Source of the DNA: Chloroflexota bacterium | GTDB lineage: Bacteria; Chloroflexota; Anaerolineae; Anaerolineales; DRMV01 | DNA length: 15,595 bases | Direction of reading: 5' to 3' | Assembly: GCA_013153375.1 (NCBI GenBank) | Contig: JAADEN010000114.1 | Span: 1 to 15,595, forward strand | Shown: positions 1-7,486 of the stretch, one piece after another | Position numbering within the stretch: the first letter of the stretch is position 1 | Layout of the letters: every line of letters starts with the position of its first letter | The notes under the pieces: generated by a model | The model's input: the letters and a program-made list of their open reading frames with translations, nothing else | What the model was told of the DNA's origin: nothing | Database searches by the model: none | Position numbers and translations under genes: made by a program

Positions 1-30
1 TGGGCAGGGGGCCGTACGGCCCCCTGCCCA
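1..30. repeat. Perfect 30-bp palindrome (strong hairpin)
   Basis: Bases 1-15 are exactly the reverse complement of bases 16-30, giving a gap-free GC-rich palindrome. It lies 37 bases beyond the stop codon of the peptide-binding lipoprotein. In RNA it would form a very stable hairpin, so it may be part of a terminator region. A U-tract cannot be checked because the window ends here, and the palindrome could extend further left. Confidence 0.75.
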
Positions 31-37
31 GGGGTTA

Positions 38-54
38 AAGGCGTCAGACGCCTT
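38..54 (-). terminator. Hairpin after the substrate-binding protein gene
   Basis: A 7-bp perfect stem (AAGGCGT/ACGCCTT) with a 3-nt loop lies 12 nt past the stop codon of the lipoprotein gene. Its 3' arm ends in CCTTTAA on the minus strand, so the U-tract is weak. Together with the palindrome at 1-30 it probably marks the end of a transcription unit or protects the 3' end. No canonical run of Us is seen. Confidence 0.45.
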
Positions 55-66
55 CCCTATCGAAGG

Positions 67-2088
67 TCAGGGCTGCGCGATGGAGTAGACCATGTAGAAA
101 GCCGGCGCGATGGGGTTGTAGTACCAGCCCTCGACCCAGCGCTGTTCATAGTGGCGGCCGGTGACCACAGCCAAGCGGATAGCCGGCGCGTTCTCGTAGT
201 CCAGCAAAGTCAGTTGCTTGTAGATCTCGGCCCGCTTGGCGGGATCGGTCTCGGCCACGCCCTTGTTGACCAGTTCCGCGAACTGCTGTTTCAGATCGTC
301 GGGCATGTTCTGCCGCGAAGCATAGGTGCCCACCAGGAAGGGTTGCGCCCAGTTGTGCGGGTCGTGGATGTCTTCGATCCACCCGCTGATGAAGATGGGC
401 ACCCGGCTGGCCCGCACCTCACGCAAGAAGGCCGGCCACGGCAAGCCCACGATCTCGATGCGGAACTTGGGATCGATGTCCGCGAAGTTGGCTTGCAGAA
501 TCTGAGCCACGGTCTGGCGGGTCACATTGCCCGTGTTGTACACGATCTGGAAGCGGAAGCCATTCTCCCAGACCTGGCCATCCCAGGCCTGCTGGAGTTC
601 TTCGACGCACTTGTCGGGGTCGTAGGTGTAATGCGGCAAGGTGGGGTCATAGCCCAACATGCCCGGGATCAGCGGACCCACATTCTGGATGCCTTCACCC
701 GCGAGCGCGTCCTGGATGTAGGTGTCCCAGTCGAAGCAGTAGTTGAAGGCCTTGCGGACATGGATGTCGGAGAAGAAGTCGGGCGGAATGCCGTTGCCAT
801 CCAGTTTGCCGCTGCCGATGTAGGGGTTCCCACCTTCGGTGTTGATGTTGAACACGAAGAACGCGTCGGTGCGGAACACGGTGGGGAAGCCCTTGAACAG
901 GCGCAGGCGCTCGTCCGGATGGTCGGGGTGCGGCGCGCATTCGAACTTCTCGGCGTCGGTGTTCCAAGTGCAGACCTCGCCGACCAGCGCGTCGGCCTGG
1001 ACGATGTTCTGCCGCGGCACACCGGCGAAGTCCGCGTCACCCGCCTGCAACATGGCGAAGCGGGTGCCCCATTCGGGCACGATCTTGATCACGATGTTCT
1101 CGATGGACGCGGCCGTGGGGCCGTCGGGATAGATCGGCACACCCAGTTCCTCACGCCAGAAGTTGGGATTGCGCTTGAGCACGATCTCCTCGCCCGGCGT
1201 CCAGTGATCCAACATGTACGGGCCCGTACCGTTAGTCACTTTGGCCAGAGGCGCGGTTTCCGAGTCCACGCCGTAGTAGTCCGCCCAGGTGTCGCAGCTG
1301 CCGTCCCAGGTGCCGTTCTCGATGGACCAGTCCTTGTCGATGATGGAGCCCCACGATTGGGCCAGGGTGGCCAGGAACGGCGCCCAAGGCTGGGCCAGAT
1401 GGAAGGTCACGGTCCAGTTCTCGTTGTCGTAGGTGATGACCTCGTTGACGACCCGCTCGCAGACCTCCTTCAGCTTCGCGGGGTCCTCTTGCTTCAAAGC
1501 CTCGCGGTCATCCACGACATCGGGGTTGATGAGCTCGGCCACATCGTACACGCCGGTGCCGAAGAAAGGCTCCGTGAACAACCATTGGGGCGACCAGCTA
1601 CCACCCTGGAGAATGCCCCGCTGGAAGGTGTACGCCACATCCTCGGGCGTCAAATCGTTGCCGTTCTGGAATTTGATGCCCTTGCGAATGTAGAAAGTGT
1701 AAGTGGTGCCGTCCTCGGAGATTTCCCACTTTTCGGCGATGGAAGGTACGAACTCGGTGGCCTTCTCGCGGTTGTAGGTGATGAGTTGGTCGTAGATGTT
1801 CATGATGACCTCATCACCCTGGCTCTCGTAGTTCCACGCCGGATCCAGGGTGTCCGCATCGCCGATGCCCGCCACGACCAGCGTGTCCGGGTGCGACGAT
1901 TTGAACTCCACTTTCTCGGGCTCCGGCGTCACCTCCACGATTTGGGTGACCACCACTTGTTGGCCTTCTTTTTCCACGACCTGGGTGACCACCACGGTCT
2001 TCACGATTTCCTGGCCCCCGCAAGCGGCCAGCACCAGCGCCACCAGGGCCAGGGCCACGAGCGACAGCCAAATCGATTTGCGTTTCAT
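67..2088 (-). CDS. ABC transporter substrate-binding lipoprotein, family 5 (oligopeptide/dipeptide)
   Basis: Extracytoplasmic solute-binding protein of the DppA/OppA (SBP family 5) type, which captures peptides or related solutes and delivers them to an ABC importer. The 673-residue product starts with a lipoprotein signal (MKRK, hydrophobic stretch, lipobox VLAAC with Cys23), so the mature protein should be lipid-anchored outside the membrane. Residues about 28-60 form a Val/Thr/Gln/Glu-rich linker with two VVVTQ repeats, a style common in Chloroflexota binding proteins. The body has family hallmarks such as DADTLDPAWN and DGTTYTFYIRKGIKFQNG. At 673 aa it is longer than the usual 530-600 aa, partly because of the linker. 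The start is fixed by AAGGAGG (2096-2102) 7 nt before ATG. It follows the oppD/oppF-type ATPase genes. The substrate cannot be read from sequence; peptide import is inferred from the family. Confidence 0.93.
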   Translation of the reverse strand: MKRKSIWLSLVALALVALVLAACGGQEIVKTVVVTQVVEKEGQQVVVTQIVEVTPEPEKVEFKSSHPDTLVVAGIGDADTLDPAWNYESQGDEVIMNIYDQLITYNREKATEFVPSIAEKWEISEDGTTYTFYIRKGIKFQNGNDLTPEDVAYTFQRGILQGGSWSPQWLFTEPFFGTGVYDVAELINPDVVDDREALKQEDPAKLKEVCERVVNEVITYDNENWTVTFHLAQPWAPFLATLAQSWGSIIDKDWSIENGTWDGSCDTWADYYGVDSETAPLAKVTNGTGPYMLDHWTPGEEIVLKRNPNFWREELGVPIYPDGPTAASIENIVIKIVPEWGTRFAMLQAGDADFAGVPRQNIVQADALVGEVCTWNTDAEKFECAPHPDHPDERLRLFKGFPTVFRTDAFFVFNINTEGGNPYIGSGKLDGNGIPPDFFSDIHVRKAFNYCFDWDTYIQDALAGEGIQNVGPLIPGMLGYDPTLPHYTYDPDKCVEELQQAWDGQVWENGFRFQIVYNTGNVTRQTVAQILQANFADIDPKFRIEIVGLPWPAFLREVRASRVPIFISGWIEDIHDPHNWAQPFLVGTYASRQNMPDDLKQQFAELVNKGVAETDPAKRAEIYKQLTLLDYENAPAIRLAVVTGRHYEQRWVEGWYYNPIAPAFYMVYSIAQP
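1934..1995 (-). repeat. Imperfect direct repeat encoding the VVVTQ linker
   Basis: Two 23-bp copies (1934-1956 and 1973-1995) differ at two positions and encode two copies of a VVVTQ(I/V)VE-type segment just after the lipobox. They form a low-complexity spacer between the lipid anchor and the binding domain. Confidence 0.7.
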
Positions 2089-2158
2089 GGATTCTCCTCC
2101 TTCAAAAGGTGAGGATGCGGTACCGACACCGAAAGAAAAGGGATAGAAATCTCCGCAC

Positions 2159-2183
2159 GCACCTCCTTTTTGTGAGGATGTGC
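2159..2183 (-). other. Intercistronic stem-loop between oppF-type and lipoprotein genes
   Basis: In the minus transcript, GCACAUCCU can pair with AGGAGGUGC around a 7-nt loop (9 positions, one A-G mismatch). It lies in the 109-nt gap between the OppF-type stop codon and the lipoprotein start. Such hairpins often protect the downstream mRNA so that the binding protein outnumbers the ATPases; that role is inferred here. No clear promoter is visible in this gap. Confidence 0.4.
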
Positions 2184-2197
2184 CTTTACGGCCGAGT

Positions 2198-3226
2198 TTA
2201 GATCAGATGGCACGCGACCCAATGCCGCGGCGCGACCTCCCGCAACTCCGGTTCACGCTCAGCGCACACGGCCTCGGCCAGCGGGCAGCGGGTCCGAAAC
2301 CGACAGCCACTGGGAGGATTGACCGGACTGGGGACATCGCCTTGCAAAATCTCCCGTTGCTTCTCGCGCTCTTTTTTAGGATCAGGCACCGGAACCGCGG
2401 ACAACAAAGCCTTGGTGTACGGATGCAAGGGATGTTGATAAAGTTCATCACGGTCCGCGAGTTCCACGATCTTGCCCAGATACATCACCGCGGTGCGATC
2501 GGAAATATGGCGCACCATACTCAAATCGTGGGCGATGAACAAGTAAGTAAGACGGAACTTCTGTTGCAGTTCCTGGAGCAAATTCACCACTTGCGCCTGA
2601 ATGGAAACATCCAGCGCCGAAATGGGTTCGTCCAGCACGATGAAGTCGGGTTGCAGGGCCAGGGCGCGCGCAATGCCAATGCGCTGCCGTTGGCCGCCCG
2701 AGAACTCGTGCGGGTAGCGGTTGATGTGCGAAGGGCGCAGGCCCACCAGGGTCAACAGTTCCTTGACCCGCTCCTCCCGTTCCTGCGGCGAGCCGATGCC
2801 GTGCACCAACAAAGGCTCGGCGATGATCTGCCCCACGCTCATGCGCGGGTTGAGGGAAGCGTAAGGGTCTTGAAAAACCATCTGAATGTGGCGGCGCATA
2901 CGCCGCAACTCTTTGCCTTTGAGATCGGTGAGATCGACCTCCTGGGCGTGCCCGTTGCCGTTGTGCACCCGCAAGAGCACCCGCCCACGAGTAGGCTTGT
3001 AGAGCCGCACGATGGTGCGTCCCAAAGTAGATTTTCCACACCCGCTCTCACCCACCAGACCCAGAGTCTCGCCAGGATAGATGTGCAGCGATACGCCGTC
3101 CACGGCCCGCACGGCTCCCACCTGCCGCTGGATGATGATGCCGCGGCGGATGGGAAAATGCTTGACCAGGTTTTCGACCCGCAACAAGGGTTGCGAACGA
3201 GCGGTAGCGTCGGTGGTCTGGCTCAT
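2198..3226 (-). CDS. oppF: Oligopeptide/dipeptide ABC transporter ATP-binding protein (OppF/DppF type)
   Basis: Cytoplasmic ATPase that powers peptide import as one half of an OppD/OppF heterodimer. The 342-residue product has Walker A GESGCGKS (59-66), a Q-loop in MVFQDPY (about 119), signature FSGGQRQR (175-182), Walker B FIVLDEP (195-201) and switch His233. The C-terminal oligopeptide-transporter extension has HPYTKALL and Cys308, 314, 321 and 339, spaced like those that bind an iron-sulfur cluster in some OppD/DppD homologues. The open frame extends upstream to 3583, but that part only shadows the OppD-type gene. The ATG at 3226 overlaps the upstream TGA as ATGA, indicating translational coupling, and is followed directly by family-like sequence. 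OppF rather than DppF is a guess, since the substrate is unknown. Confidence 0.93.
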   Translation of the reverse strand: MSQTTDATARSQPLLRVENLVKHFPIRRGIIIQRQVGAVRAVDGVSLHIYPGETLGLVGESGCGKSTLGRTIVRLYKPTRGRVLLRVHNGNGHAQEVDLTDLKGKELRRMRRHIQMVFQDPYASLNPRMSVGQIIAEPLLVHGIGSPQEREERVKELLTLVGLRPSHINRYPHEFSGGQRQRIGIARALALQPDFIVLDEPISALDVSIQAQVVNLLQELQQKFRLTYLFIAHDLSMVRHISDRTAVMYLGKIVELADRDELYQHPLHPYTKALLSAVPVPDPKKEREKQREILQGDVPSPVNPPSGCRFRTRCPLAEAVCAEREPELREVAPRHWVACHLI

Positions 3227-4221
3227 GATCGCAGCGCTCCCGTCTCCAAATCCACCCAGCAGGCCACGCGGTGGCCCGGCTGGATCTCCACCAAAGGCGG
3301 CCGCTGAGTCCGGCACTCGGGTCGCACATAGGTGCAACGCGGGGCAAAGGGACAGCCCTGGGGCATCTGGAGCAGATCGGGCGGCAGGCCCTCGATGGTC
3401 TCCAAGGGACGCCCCGCTTCTTCGTCCATACGCGGCAACGACCGCAACAACGCCCGGGTGTACGGATGCTGAGGATGCTCGTACAACTCGTCCACCGGCG
3501 CGTCTTCCATGATGAGCCCCGCGTACATCACGATGACCCGGTCGGCCAAGCCCGCGACTACGCCTAAATCGTGGGTGATCCAAATCAGGGCCATGCCCAA
3601 TTCGTCGCGCAGCCGTTTGACCAGGTCGACGATCTGGGCCTGAATGGTCACATCCAGGGCCGTGGTCGGCTCATCCGCGATGAGCACGGTGGGCTGGCAG
3701 GCCAAAGCCATGGCGATCATGGCCCGCTGGCGCATGCCGCCCGAAAACTGATGCGGATAATCGTCCACACGCTTTTGGGGCTCGGGAATGCCGACCATGT
3801 GCAGCAATTCGATGGCCCGCTCACGCGCTTCCTTCTTGCCCATGTGAAGGTGCAGCATCAGCGGCTCCATAATCTGAAAGCCAATGGTCAGCACCGGGTT
3901 CAAGGAAGTCATCGGATCTTGGAAGATCATCGCGATTTCCTTGCCCCGAATGCGCCGCATCTCTTTTTCGGGCAATTTGAGCAAATCCTGGCCCTTAAAC
4001 CAAACCTCTCCACCCACAATGCGCGCGGGTGGAGAGGGCAGCAGGCGCAACACCGACAGCACGGACACGCTTTTACCCGAGCCGCTTTCGCCTACTACAC
4101 CGATGGTTTGGCCTTGATGCAGGCGGTAGGATATGCCGTTGACGGCATGGACCACGCCTTCTTCGGTGACGAACTCGGTGCGCAAATCCCGAATGTCTAA
4201 GACGGCCGTTTGTGCATCCAA
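3223..4221 (-). CDS. oppD: Oligopeptide/dipeptide ABC transporter ATP-binding protein (OppD/DppD type)
   Basis: Partner ATPase of the peptide importer, 332 aa, a normal family length. It shows Walker A GESGSGKS (44-51), Q-loop Gln101 in MIFQDPMTSLNP, signature FSGGMRQR (159-166), Walker B VLIADEP (179-185) and switch His217. The C-terminal domain carries HPYTRALL and Cys290, 296, 303 and 321 (CX5CX6CX17C), a pattern reported to hold a 4Fe-4S cluster in a mycobacterial Opp ATPase; cluster binding here is inferred. The start is a TTG at 4221, 6 nt after AAGGAG. A nearby ATG at 4217 is in another frame and stops after six codons. The gene has its own promoter (4251-4279) and overlaps the OppF-type gene by 4 nt. 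No permease gene lies between it and the upstream MreB-like gene. Confidence 0.93.
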   Translation of the reverse strand: MDAQTAVLDIRDLRTEFVTEEGVVHAVNGISYRLHQGQTIGVVGESGSGKSVSVLSVLRLLPSPPARIVGGEVWFKGQDLLKLPEKEMRRIRGKEIAMIFQDPMTSLNPVLTIGFQIMEPLMLHLHMGKKEARERAIELLHMVGIPEPQKRVDDYPHQFSGGMRQRAMIAMALACQPTVLIADEPTTALDVTIQAQIVDLVKRLRDELGMALIWITHDLGVVAGLADRVIVMYAGLIMEDAPVDELYEHPQHPYTRALLRSLPRMDEEAGRPLETIEGLPPDLLQMPQGCPFAPRCTYVRPECRTQRPPLVEIQPGHRVACWVDLETGALRS

Positions 4222-4250
4222 AGGAGGCTCCTTGGGGCAATTTTGGAAAA

Positions 4251-4279
4251 AGTGTACCGCGAATACGCGCCTCTGTCAA
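4251..4279 (-). promoter_or_regulatory. Sigma70-type promoter for the opp gene cluster
   Basis: The minus strand has TTGACA (4279-4274, perfect -35), a 17-nt spacer, and TACACT (4256-4251, 4 of 6 matches to the -10). The predicted start near 4244 gives a leader of roughly 22 nt containing AAGGAG before the TTG start. The position, in the only sizeable gap upstream of the importer genes, supports the call. Confidence 0.65.
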
Positions 4280-4349
4280 AGCGCTTCGCTTTTTTGGAAT
4301 CATTTTGAACGCCCAAAGAGGCTCTCGCCGATTCCAAAGGCAGGCCGAG

Positions 4350-4371
4350 CCGCCTCGCAAGCCCGAGGCGG
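4350..4371 (-). terminator. GC-rich hairpin after the mreB-like gene
   Basis: A perfect 8-bp stem (CCGCCTCG/CGAGGCGG) with a 6-nt loop begins about 18 nt past the stop codon of the MreB-like gene and upstream of the opp promoter. There is no U-tract, so it may act as a 3'-end-protecting hairpin or a rho-assisted terminator. The rest of the 4222-4389 gap holds the opp promoter and a weak AAGCG/CGCTT hairpin near 4280-4292. Confidence 0.4.
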
Positions 4372-4389
4372 GCAGCGGAAGGCCGCCCC

Positions 4390-5409
4390 TCACCCCACCC
4401 GGGGCAGGTGGCGCTTGAGCCGCGGGACGATGGCCAGGGCCCGGGCCGCGCCCACCGCGGCCGCGTGCAAGGGGCGGTCCACCAGGTAGGCCGGCACGCC
4501 CAGTTCCTTGGTCAGCAGGCGGTCCATGCCCCGCAGCAGCGCGCCGCCGCCCGTCAGGGCCACGCCCCGGTCGATGATGTCCGACACCAACTCGGGGGGG
4601 CTTTGCTCCATCACCCGCCGGATGGTCTCCAACACCTCTTGCAGCGGTTCGTACACGGCCTCGACGATCTCGCTGGTGGTCAGCGTCACGGGCCGGGGCA
4701 GGCCGCTCACCTGATCCTGGCCCTGGATCTCCATGCTCAACTCTTCGTCCAGGGGCACCGCGGCGCCGATTTCCTTCTTCACCCGCTCCGCGGTGGGCTG
4801 GCCGATGATGAGGCCGTACTTCTTGCGCACATACGCCACGATGGCCTCGTCCAGGGCCAGGCCGCCCTTGCGCAGCGTGTCCGCGCTGACGATGCCGTAG
4901 AGCGCGATGACCGCGGCCTGGGTCGCGCCCGCGCCCATGGTCACCACCATGTTGCCCGCGGGCGAACCGATGGGCAAATCCGCGCCGATGGCCGCGGCCA
5001 GGGGCGTCTGGATCAGATACGCCTCCCGTGCGCCGGCCCGCAGCACGGCCTCGTACACCGCGCGGCGCTCCACGCTGGTCACGCCGTGGGGCACGGTGAT
5101 CATCACTCGGGGCCGAAACAGCCACGACGCGCCCGCGGTCTTGCGCAGCAAATAACGCAGCAGGCTCTCGGTGATCTCGTAGTAGGCAATGACCCCGTTC
5201 TGCAGCGGACGGATGACCTCCAACCCCTCGGGCACCCGCCCCAGCATGGCCGCGGCCTCGTCGCCCGAGGCCACCAGTTTCGGGCGGTCCTCGTCCCAGC
5301 CGATGACGGCCAGGGTCGCCTCCTCCAACAGCACCTGCTGCGCGTCCGCGATGCGGGTGCGCTCGGTGCCTAAATCAATGCCCAGGTCACGGGTGAAGAA
5401 TGGGGACAT
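4390..5409 (-). CDS. MreB-like actin-family protein with altered active site
   Basis: Homologue of MreB, the bacterial actin that forms membrane-associated filaments guiding cell-wall synthesis and cell shape. The 339 residues cover the whole fold: phosphate-1 region DLGIDLGTERTR (8-19), IRPLQNGVIA (66-75), VTSVERRAVYEA (110-121), and the adenosine motif ALTGGGALLRG (284-294). The canonical phosphate-2 motif DIGGGTTE is TMGAGATQ here (157-164), and the LIEEPMAAAIG active-site segment is LIQTPLAAAIG (132-142), so the catalytic Glu is missing. It may bind nucleotide weakly or not hydrolyse it, hence no mreB symbol. The ATG at 5409 is chosen because AGGA precedes it and the protein then aligns from its natural N terminus; a GTG at 5421 is the alternative. 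No mreC/mreD genes are nearby. It stands alone between atpC and oppD. Confidence 0.88.
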   Translation of the reverse strand: MSPFFTRDLGIDLGTERTRIADAQQVLLEEATLAVIGWDEDRPKLVASGDEAAAMLGRVPEGLEVIRPLQNGVIAYYEITESLLRYLLRKTAGASWLFRPRVMITVPHGVTSVERRAVYEAVLRAGAREAYLIQTPLAAAIGADLPIGSPAGNMVVTMGAGATQAAVIALYGIVSADTLRKGGLALDEAIVAYVRKKYGLIIGQPTAERVKKEIGAAVPLDEELSMEIQGQDQVSGLPRPVTLTTSEIVEAVYEPLQEVLETIRRVMEQSPPELVSDIIDRGVALTGGGALLRGMDRLLTKELGVPAYLVDRPLHAAAVGAARALAIVPRLKRHLPRVG

Positions 5410-5476
5410 AGGGTCCTGCACAAAAAGGGGGGTGGTCCGGGGGATGGGCTCCGCGCGGGCCGGGGAGCAAGGACAC

Positions 5477-5507
5477 GGCCGCGCGCGACTTTTCGCCGCG
5501 CGCGGCC
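5477..5507 (-). terminator. Strong GC hairpin at the end of the atp operon
   Basis: A perfect 11-bp inverted repeat (GGCCGCGCGCG/CGCGCGCGGCC) with a 9-nt loop lies 10 nt past the atpC stop codon. No run of Ts follows on the minus strand, so termination efficiency is uncertain. Its position between atpC and the MreB-like gene fits the end of the ATP synthase unit. No convincing promoter for the MreB-like gene is visible in the remaining gap. Confidence 0.55.
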
Positions 5508-5517
5508 GGGGGACGCG

Positions 5518-5976
5518 TTACGCGTGCTCGTCCGCGCCGCTGCCCGGGGTGGGCATGGCGCTGCGTTGGCGACGACGGTAGCGGCGCACGGCCTCCAGGC
5601 GCAGGTTGGCCCGCCGCAGCGCGGCCAGGGCCGCGAGGTAAGCCTCCTGATCCGCAGGCCCTTCGGCCAGCAGGCGCTCGGCCCGCTCTTTGGCGGCCTG
5701 AGCCCGGGCCTCGTCAATCTCGTCCACATGCTCCGCGGCGTCGGCCAGCACGATGACCTTGTCGGGCTGCACCTCCGCGAAGCCGCCCACGATGGTGAAC
5801 ACTTCCTCCTGGTCGCCGCGCTTGACATGCATGAAGCCGGGCTTGAGGGTGGTGAGCAGCGGCGCGTGGTCGGGCAAAATGCCCATCTCGCCCAACGCGC
5901 CCGGCAGCACCACCATGTCGGCTTCGCCGGACCAAACCAGCCGGTCTTGCGATACCACTTCCACTTTCAACGGCAT
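5518..5976 (-). CDS. atpC: F1Fo ATP synthase subunit epsilon
   Basis: Epsilon subunit of the F1 central stalk, which couples gamma to the c-ring and can inhibit ATP hydrolysis through its C-terminal helices. The 152-residue product has the N-terminal beta-sandwich (about 1-84), with LPGALGEMGILPDHAPLLT (24-42) and VGGFAEVQPDKVIVLAD (63-79). A charged helical C-terminal domain follows (about 87-137), ending in an Arg-rich stretch. It is slightly longer than the usual 130-140 aa because of a short disordered tail. The start ATG follows AGGAGG (5982-5987) with 5-nt spacing. It lies 37 nt after atpD, the standard order, and closes the operon. Confidence 0.95.
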   Translation of the reverse strand: MPLKVEVVSQDRLVWSGEADMVVLPGALGEMGILPDHAPLLTTLKPGFMHVKRGDQEEVFTIVGGFAEVQPDKVIVLADAAEHVDEIDEARAQAAKERAERLLAEGPADQEAYLAALAALRRANLRLEAVRRYRRRQRSAMPTPGSGADEHA

Positions 5977-6013
5977 GGTCGCCTCCTACACCCGGCGTGC
6001 GGGTGCGTTTGGG

Positions 6014-7438
6014 CTATCCGCCCGCGGCCTGGATCTCGGCCAGCATGCGCTCGCCCTTCTCCCGGGCCTCGTCGATGGTGCCCACCATGTAGAACGCCTC
6101 TTCGGGCAGGTCGTCGTGCTTGCCCTCCAGGATCTCGCCGAAGCCGCGGATGGTCTCCTTGAGGGAGACATAGCGCCCCTTGAGGCCGGTGAACTGCTCG
6201 GCCACATGGAAGGGCTGGGAGAAGAAACGCTCGATCTTGCGGGCCCGGGCCACGATGATCTTGTCCTCTTCGCTCAATTCTTCCACGCCCAGGATGGCGA
6301 TGATGTCCTGCAGGTCCTTGTAGCGCTGGAGCACCCGCTTGACCTCTTGCGCGACCTCGTAGTGGTCTTCGCCCACGAACTCGGGCTCCAGGATGCGGGA
6401 GGTCGAGGCCAGCGGATCCACCGCGGGATAAATGCCCTTGGCCGCGATGGCCCGCTCCAGGGTAATGGTCGCGTCCAGGTGGGCGAAGGTGGCCACGGGC
6501 GCGGGGTCGGAGTAGTCGTCCGCGGGCACATACACGGCCTGCATGGAGGTGATGGAACCCCATTTGGTGGAGGTGATGCGCTCTTGCAACATGCCCATCT
6601 CGGTGGCCAGGGTGGGTTGGTAGCCCACCGCGGAGGGCAGGCGACCCAGCAACGCGGACACCTCCGCGCCGGCCAGCGCGTAGCGGAAGATGTTGTCGAT
6701 GAACAGGAGCACATCCTTGCCCTGATCGCGCAGCCACTCGGCCATGGTCACGCCCGTCAGGGCCACGCGCAGGCGCACGCCGGGCGGCTCGTTCATCTGG
6801 CCGTACACCAGCACCGTGTCCTTGAGCACGCCCGACTCTTTCATTTCGCGATAGAGTTGGGTGCCTTCCCGGGTGCGCTCGCCCACGCCCGCGAACACCG
6901 AGTTGCCCGCGTGGTAACGGGCGATGTTGTGGATGAGTTCCATGATGATGACGGTCTTGCCCACGCCCGCGCCGCCGAAGATGCCCGTCTTACCGCCCTT
7001 GGTGAAGGGCGCGATGAGGTCGATGGCCTTGATGCCCGTCTCCAGCACCTCGACCCGCACCGATTGCTCTTCGAACTTGGGCGCGGGGCGATGGATGGGG
7101 TAGTAGGTGTCGGTCTCGGGCGCGGGGCCGCCATCGATGGGATCGCCCAACACATTGAACATGCGGCCCAAAATGGCGGGTCCCACGGGCACCGAGATGG
7201 GCGCGCCCAGGGCCTTGGCCGTCATGCCGCGGCGCAGGCCGTCGGTGGGGCCCATGGCCACGGTGCGCACCAGGCCGCGGCCCATGTGCTTTTGCACTTC
7301 CAGGACCAGGCGCTCGTTGGTGGCGTCGTTGAACACCTCGATGGCCTCGTACACGCGAGGCATCTGCTCCTCGGGGAAGGCGACATCCACGACGCCGCCC
7401 AGAATTTGCACGATACGACCTTCGACGAATTCGGGCAT
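6014..7438 (-). CDS. atpD: F1Fo ATP synthase subunit beta
   Basis: Catalytic subunit of F1, which makes ATP from ADP and phosphate on the cytoplasmic side. The 474 residues match the usual length. Visible motifs are Walker A GGAGVGKT (155-162), the catalytic Glu187 in GERTREG (186-192), FIDNIFR (246-252), the signature PAVDPLASTS (338-347), and the gamma/epsilon-contacting loop. That loop reads EELSEED (386-392) instead of the common DELSEED. The segment after FIDNIFR reads YALAGAEVS where many homologues have FTQAGSEVS. The start at 7438 is fixed by AGGAGG (7445-7450), 6 nt upstream; an in-frame extension to 7486 has no support. Unusually, it is separated from atpG by three lower-GC genes, and a possible promoter sits just upstream. 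Confidence 0.97.
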   Translation of the reverse strand: MPEFVEGRIVQILGGVVDVAFPEEQMPRVYEAIEVFNDATNERLVLEVQKHMGRGLVRTVAMGPTDGLRRGMTAKALGAPISVPVGPAILGRMFNVLGDPIDGGPAPETDTYYPIHRPAPKFEEQSVRVEVLETGIKAIDLIAPFTKGGKTGIFGGAGVGKTVIIMELIHNIARYHAGNSVFAGVGERTREGTQLYREMKESGVLKDTVLVYGQMNEPPGVRLRVALTGVTMAEWLRDQGKDVLLFIDNIFRYALAGAEVSALLGRLPSAVGYQPTLATEMGMLQERITSTKWGSITSMQAVYVPADDYSDPAPVATFAHLDATITLERAIAAKGIYPAVDPLASTSRILEPEFVGEDHYEVAQEVKRVLQRYKDLQDIIAILGVEELSEEDKIIVARARKIERFFSQPFHVAEQFTGLKGRYVSLKETIRGFGEILEGKHDDLPEEAFYMVGTIDEAREKGERMLAEIQAAGG

Positions 7439-7444
7439 GGGGTT

Positions 7445-7450
7445 CCTCCT
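7445..7450 (-). promoter_or_regulatory. Ribosome binding site deciding the atpD start
   Basis: AGGAGG on the minus strand lies 6 nt before the ATG at 7438 and decides against the longer in-frame start at 7486. Confidence 0.85.
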
Positions 7451-7486
7451 AAAGCAAATAATCATCAAAATCAGGGTAGGCCCCAA

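Noticed and set aside
151..2112. A 653-codon plus-strand open frame opposite the binding lipoprotein
   Set aside because: It mirrors the lipoprotein gene and has shadow-type composition (His, Val, Asp, Leu, Arg) with no motifs.
3227..3583. N-terminal extension of the OppF-type protein
   Set aside because: The extra 119 codons overlap the OppD-type gene, are Arg/Ala/Gly-rich and unlike the family; the ATGA overlap at 3223-3226 gives the natural start.
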